From Brevibacterium senegalense (GTDB taxonomy: Bacteria; Actinomycetota; Actinomycetes; Actinomycetales; Brevibacteriaceae), in assembly GCA_020743695.1 (NCBI GenBank), contig DYUK01000017.1, forward strand, positions 1 to 34,099: a stretch of DNA of 34,099 bases, written 5' to 3'. Below the pieces are notes generated by a model. That model ran no database searches and was not told the DNA's origin. It saw only the letters and a program-made list of their open reading frames with translations. A program made the translations under genes and the position numbers. This document shows positions 30,504 through 34,099 of the stretch, piece by piece (the stretch's first letter is position 1; every line of letters starts with the position of its first letter).

Positions 30504-31735
30504 CCGGCCTGTCCCGGCGGCGGATGCTGCTGGGTGGCGCGGTCGCCGGCGTCGGTGTCGCGGCCCTCACCGCGTGCACGGCGCGCGATGAGGAGACGGC
30601 GGCCGAGGCCGCGCAGGCCGCACGTCTGCGGATCGGCTCCGACACCCTCCCCTTCCACGGCGCCCACCAGACGGGGGTGACCGCGGAACCGCAGGCCCAC
30701 GCAACGCTCGTCGCATTGAACCTGCGGGAATCCGCGGATCGCGACGCCATCCGCCGCCTGCTGCGGGTGCTGACCGATGATGCGGCCCGCCTCACCCAGG
30801 GGCGCGGCGCGCTGGCGGACACGGAGCCGGAGCTGGCGCAGACACCCGCTCGTCTGACCGTCACGTTGGGCTTCGGCCCGGAACTGGTGCGGCGGGTGGC
30901 GGGCGACTCCGCCGTGCCGTCGTGGCTGCGGCCGCTACCGGAGTTCAGCATCGACAGGCTGGAGGACCGGTGGAACGACGGAGACCTGCTGCTGCAGATC
31001 GCCGCCGACGACGCCGTGACCATCGCCCACGCGACCCGCATGCTGCTGAAGTCCGCGCGGTCGACGGCTGTGCCTCGGTGGCGGCAGTCGGGCTTCCGGC
31101 GCTCGCGCGGTGCGGAGAAGCCGGGGACGACGATGCGGAACCTGTTCGGCAACGTCGACGGGACCGTCAACCTGCACCCGCAGGATGACGACTTCGCGCA
31201 GAGCGTGTGGGTGGCGGACGGGTGGCTGGCCGGCGGGACGTCACTGGTGGTCCGGCGCATCCGGATGGACCTGGACGGCTGGGATCGGTTGGACGGGCCC
31301 GGACGCGATCAGGCGATCGGTCGCCGGCAGTCCGACGGATCGCCGCTGACCGGTGAGTCCGAGTTCGACGAGCCGGACTTCGAAGCGATCGGACCCCACG
31401 GCTTCACCGTCATCCCGGACTTCTCGCACATCGCCCGCGCCCGCGGCGATGACACGAGGCCCACGATGCTGCGGCGGAGTTACAACTACGACGATGACCT
31501 CACGGTCGACGGCTTCCCTGACGGCGGGACAGCGGATCCGGACGGGGAGATCTCCGATTCCGGTCTGCTGTTCCTGGCCTACCAGGCGGACGTCGATGAG
31601 GGATTCGTACCGGTGCAGCGCAGACTCGCAGAGCTCGACCTGCTGAATCAGTGGACGACGCCGGTGGGGTCCGCGGTCTTCGCGATCCCGCCCGGCTGCC
31701 GGGAAGGGGGATTCGTGGGCGAGACACTGTTCTGA
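30500..31735 (+). CDS. DyP-type haem peroxidase, Tat-exported, possible lipoprotein
   Basis: A 411-residue peroxidase of the EfeB/DyP class. The N-terminus has a twin-arginine signal (SRRRMLLGGAVAGVGVAAL) running into LTAC, a good lipobox, so the folded haem protein may be lipid-anchored at Cys26. The GxxDG motif is GNVDG (217-221), with Asp220 the distal acid. The proximal haem ligand is probably His310 in PDFSHIARAR. SLVVRRIRMDLDGWDRL and FLAYQADVDEGFVPVQRRL are further family blocks. The GTG start overlaps the PCu(A)C stop. No EfeU/EfeO gene is present, so the usual iron-uptake partners are absent; the pairing with a copper chaperone is the local context. Confidence 0.93.
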   Translation: MTGLSRRRMLLGGAVAGVGVAALTACTARDEETAAEAAQAARLRIGSDTLPFHGAHQTGVTAEPQAHATLVALNLRESADRDAIRRLLRVLTDDAARLTQGRGALADTEPELAQTPARLTVTLGFGPELVRRVAGDSAVPSWLRPLPEFSIDRLEDRWNDGDLLLQIAADDAVTIAHATRMLLKSARSTAVPRWRQSGFRRSRGAEKPGTTMRNLFGNVDGTVNLHPQDDDFAQSVWVADGWLAGGTSLVVRRIRMDLDGWDRLDGPGRDQAIGRRQSDGSPLTGESEFDEPDFEAIGPHGFTVIPDFSHIARARGDDTRPTMLRRSYNYDDDLTVDGFPDGGTADPDGEISDSGLLFLAYQADVDEGFVPVQRRLAELDLLNQWTTPVGSAVFAIPPGCREGGFVGETLF

Positions 31736-31740
31736 GCAAC

Positions 31741-31757
31741 TCCCCCGCATCAGGGGA
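31741..31757 (+). terminator. Small hairpin after the DyP gene
   Basis: tcccc (31741-31745) and gggga (31753-31757) around a 7-nt loop, just before the helicase promoter. Short, no T-tract. Confidence 0.3.
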
Positions 31758-31765
31758 CCGCTCTC

Positions 31766-31771
31766 TACGAT
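31766..31771 (+). promoter_or_regulatory. -10 box of the leaderless helicase gene
   Basis: TACGAT ends 7 nt before the ATG at 31779. Confidence 0.5.
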
Positions 31772-31778
31772 GGGGGTC

Positions 31779-34099
31779 ATGCCCTCAGAGCTCTTCGACA
31801 TCGTCACCCGGTTCGGCGCCCGTGCCGACCGGGTGACGCACGTCGAGGATCTGCCGGCCCGGCCCGGACGCACGGTCGCGTGGCCCGACTGGCTGCACCC
31901 CGGCGTCCGCGATGCCTTCGTGAGCGCCGGCATCGAGCGCCCCTACGCCCACCAGGTCGAGGCCGCGGACCTGGCCCACAACGGGACGAACGTCATCATC
32001 GCGACGGGGACGGCCTCGGGAAAGTCGCTGGGGTACCTGCTGCCGGTGCTGGACGCGGCGGTCCGCGGCGCGGCCGCCCCGTCCGGTCGCGGATCGACGA
32101 CCCTCTACCTCTCCCCCACGAAGGCGCTGGCGGCGGACCAGCTGCTGTCCCTGCGCGGCCTGGTCCTCCAGGGGCTGCGGCCCACCACGTACGACGGCGA
32201 CACTTCGCGCGAGGACCGCGACTGGGCCCGCCGCCACGCGAACGTCCTGCTCACGAACCCGGACATGCTGCACCGGTCCCTGTTGCCGGGCCACCAGCGG
32301 TTCTCCTCCGTCCTCAAGCGGCTGGACTTCGTGGTCGTGGACGAGGCGCATCGGTACCGCGGCGTCTTCGGCTCCCACGTCTCGCTCATCCTCCGCCGCC
32401 TCCTGCGGCTGGCCCGGTACTACGGCGCCTCGCCCACCGTCATCGGCGCGTCTGCGACGGCCGGTGATCCGGCCCAGGTGTTCTCCCGCCTCATCGGCGC
32501 GCCCGCTCACGCGATCACGGACGACGCCTCCCCGCGCGCCGCCGGTCGGTTCGTACTGTGGGAGCCGCCGCTCCTGCCCGGCTACAGCCCGCACGAGTCC
32601 GCCGATCCCTTCGCCGGGATCGCCGCGCCGCTGGACAACGACGACGCACCCGAGGCCGGGGCCGGCGAGGCCGACGCCCTCACCGCCGCCGCATTCTCCG
32701 ACGCCCGCCGCTCGTCCCTGGCCGAGGCGGCGGACCTGCTCACGGACACCACGTGCGCGGGTCGCCGCGCGATCGGCTTCATCGCGTCGCGCCGCGGCAC
32801 GGAGGCGCTCGCCTCGATGGTGAAGGACCAGGTCGCTCGGGTCGACGACTCGCTCGTGCGCACGATCGCGGCCTATCGCGGCGGGTACCTGCCGGAGGAG
32901 CGCCGCCTGCTCGAATCCGCACTGCGCAGCGGTCGCCTGCTCACGGTCGCATCGACGAATGCGCTGGAGCTGGGCATCGACATCTCCGGACTGGACGCGG
33001 TCATCATCGCCGGCTGGCCGGGCACGCTCGCCTCCCTCTGGCAGCAGGCGGGGCGCGCGGGGCGTGCCGGTCAGGAATGGATCGCGGTGCTGGTCGCCCG
33101 CGATGATCCGCTCGACACGTTCCTGGTCCACCACCCGGACGCGATCTTCGATCGCACGGTCGACGCGGTCGTCATCGATCCGGGGAATCCGTACGTGCTG
33201 GCCGGACATCTGTGCGCGGCCGCCGCCGAGGTCCCGCTCACCCCCGACGACCTCGCCCTGTTCCCGGACACCGCCTCCCACGTCCTCGACCAGCTGACCG
33301 AGGCTCGCATGCTGCGCCGCAGACCCGCCGGCTGGTTCTGGGCGAAGGCGGAGAACCCCGCGGATCTGTCGGACATCCGGTCCAGCGGAGGCGGGACGGT
33401 ACGTCTGGTGGAGGAGTCGACGGGCGCGCTGCTGGGCACTGTCGACGACGCCGGCAGCCACCATCAGAGCCACCCGGGTGCGGTGTATGTCCATCAGGGT
33501 CGGACGTTCGTGGTCCTGGACCTGGACCCGGAAGGACGGGTCGCGCTCGTCGAGGCCAAGCACGTCGACTACACGACCGAGTCCCAGACGGTCACGGAGA
33601 TCTCGATCCTCGCGACGCGGGACTCCTACCCCCTGCCATCCGGGGCGACGGTCAACTGGGGCGATGTCGAGGTGACGACGCAGGTGACGGGCTACCGCAT
33701 GCGTCAGGCCGGTACGGGTCTGGTCCTGGGCGAGTACCCGCTGGAGCTGCCCGCACAAGTCCTCACGACCACCGCCGTCTGGTGGACGGCCCCGGACGCG
33801 CTGGTCGAGGAGGCGGACGTCGACACCGCGGAACTGCCCGGCGCCGTCCACGCGGCCGAACACGCGGCCATCGGCCTGCTGCCTCTGTTCGCCGGGTGCG
33901 ACCGCTGGGACATCGGGGGCGTCTCGACCGCGCGTCACGCGGACACGGGTGTGGCGACGGTCTTCGTCCACGACGGCCAGCCCGGGGGTGCCGGCTTCGC
34001 CGAGCGCGGCTTCGAGGCGTTCTCCACATGGCAGACCGCGACGCGCGAGGCGATCGCTGCCTGCGAGTGCATCAGCGGCTGCCCCTCCTGCGTCCAGTC
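31779..34099 (+). CDS. DEAH-box helicase, YprA/MrfA-Hrq1-like (DUF1998), C-terminus beyond the window
   Basis: 773 codons are visible with no stop. It is a superfamily 2 helicase of the bacterial Hrq1-like group, to which the B. subtilis mitomycin-repair protein MrfA (YprA) belongs. Motifs: Walker A ATGTASGKS (75-83), LYLSPTKALAADQ (Ia), LTNPDMLH (Ib), VVVDEAH (DEAH 188-191), GASAT (III), STNALELGIDI (V) and QQAGRAGRAG (VI). The visible end, CECISGCPSC, is the first part of the zinc-binding Cys cluster in the DUF1998 region, so little is missing. I infer a DNA-repair role. A helicase gene near topA is a recurring actinobacterial arrangement. The frame is supported by an ATG 7 nt after a TACGAT -10 box. 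Confidence 0.93.
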   Translation, partial: MPSELFDIVTRFGARADRVTHVEDLPARPGRTVAWPDWLHPGVRDAFVSAGIERPYAHQVEAADLAHNGTNVIIATGTASGKSLGYLLPVLDAAVRGAAAPSGRGSTTLYLSPTKALAADQLLSLRGLVLQGLRPTTYDGDTSREDRDWARRHANVLLTNPDMLHRSLLPGHQRFSSVLKRLDFVVVDEAHRYRGVFGSHVSLILRRLLRLARYYGASPTVIGASATAGDPAQVFSRLIGAPAHAITDDASPRAAGRFVLWEPPLLPGYSPHESADPFAGIAAPLDNDDAPEAGAGEADALTAAAFSDARRSSLAEAADLLTDTTCAGRRAIGFIASRRGTEALASMVKDQVARVDDSLVRTIAAYRGGYLPEERRLLESALRSGRLLTVASTNALELGIDISGLDAVIIAGWPGTLASLWQQAGRAGRAGQEWIAVLVARDDPLDTFLVHHPDAIFDRTVDAVVIDPGNPYVLAGHLCAAAAEVPLTPDDLALFPDTASHVLDQLTEARMLRRRPAGWFWAKAENPADLSDIRSSGGGTVRLVEESTGALLGTVDDAGSHHQSHPGAVYVHQGRTFVVLDLDPEGRVALVEAKHVDYTTESQTVTEISILATRDSYPLPSGATVNWGDVEVTTQVTGYRMRQAGTGLVLGEYPLELPAQVLTTTAVWWTAPDALVEEADVDTAELPGAVHAAEHAAIGLLPLFAGCDRWDIGGVSTARHADTGVATVFVHDGQPGGAGFAERGFEAFSTWQTATREAIAACECISGCPSCVQ

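Overview
The window is very GC-rich, densely packed chromosomal DNA. Long arginine-rich shadow ORFs run opposite the real genes, many starts are GTG, and many starts sit 6-7 nt downstream of a TANNNT -10 box, as on leaderless transcripts. Together with the actinobacterial topA / MFS-fused tmk / holB block and an M. tuberculosis-like accD1-accA1-fadE19 leucine cluster, this points to an actinobacterium, most likely a Micrococcales-type one. The genus cannot be fixed from the sequence. I see no prophage, IS transposase, CRISPR array or rRNA, and no gene-free stretch longer than about 300 bases.

Layout. 1-180 (-): N-terminus of a proline-rich protein with heptad repeats, cut by the window edge. 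300-5078 (-): one strand carrying a MaoC dehydratase, a CitE-type lyase, peptide deformylase, MsrA, a nitroreductase-family protein and an MFS exporter. 5204-8515: a cardiolipin synthase and a divergent AlbA/Schlafen-type ATP-binding regulator. The regulator gene is flanked by two near-identical ~70-bp direct repeats, each containing a long palindrome. 8543-13363 (-): acyl-CoA dehydrogenase and both subunits of a biotin-dependent acyl-CoA carboxylase, with a divergent TetR gene (13486-14109). 14113-15662 (-): universal stress protein and NrtR-like Nudix regulator. 15802-15874 (-): tRNA-Thr(CGT). 15911-17514: divergent LysG/ArgP-type regulator and LysE/ArgO-type exporter. 17697-18902: M20 peptidase. 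18991-26734: holB, a membrane-domain/thymidylate-kinase fusion, a lipoate-ligase-family gene and topA. 26944-31735: methyltransferase, then a small membrane protein, a PCu(A)C copper chaperone and a DyP peroxidase. 31779 to the end: a YprA/MrfA-like DEAH helicase that runs off the window.

How they fit together. AccD-AccA-ACAD-MaoC-CitE match, in order, the M. tuberculosis genes Rv2502c-Rv2498c. They would carry leucine-derived acyl-CoAs from isovaleryl-CoA to an HMG-type CoA ester and cleavage products. Here this cluster is split between the dehydrogenase and MaoC by about 3.3 kb holding the cls gene and the palindrome-flanked regulator. TetR, over a GTTAA-N6-TTAAC palindrome, is the likely local repressor. 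LysG would activate lysE for basic amino-acid export. The membrane protein, PCu(A)C and DyP look like a copper/heme-related envelope set.

The best candidate for something undescribed is the regulator cassette at 6809-8450. Its ~70-bp repeats hold 21-bp-arm palindromes, with one base pair changed on both arms between the copies, which suggests the palindrome is maintained by selection.
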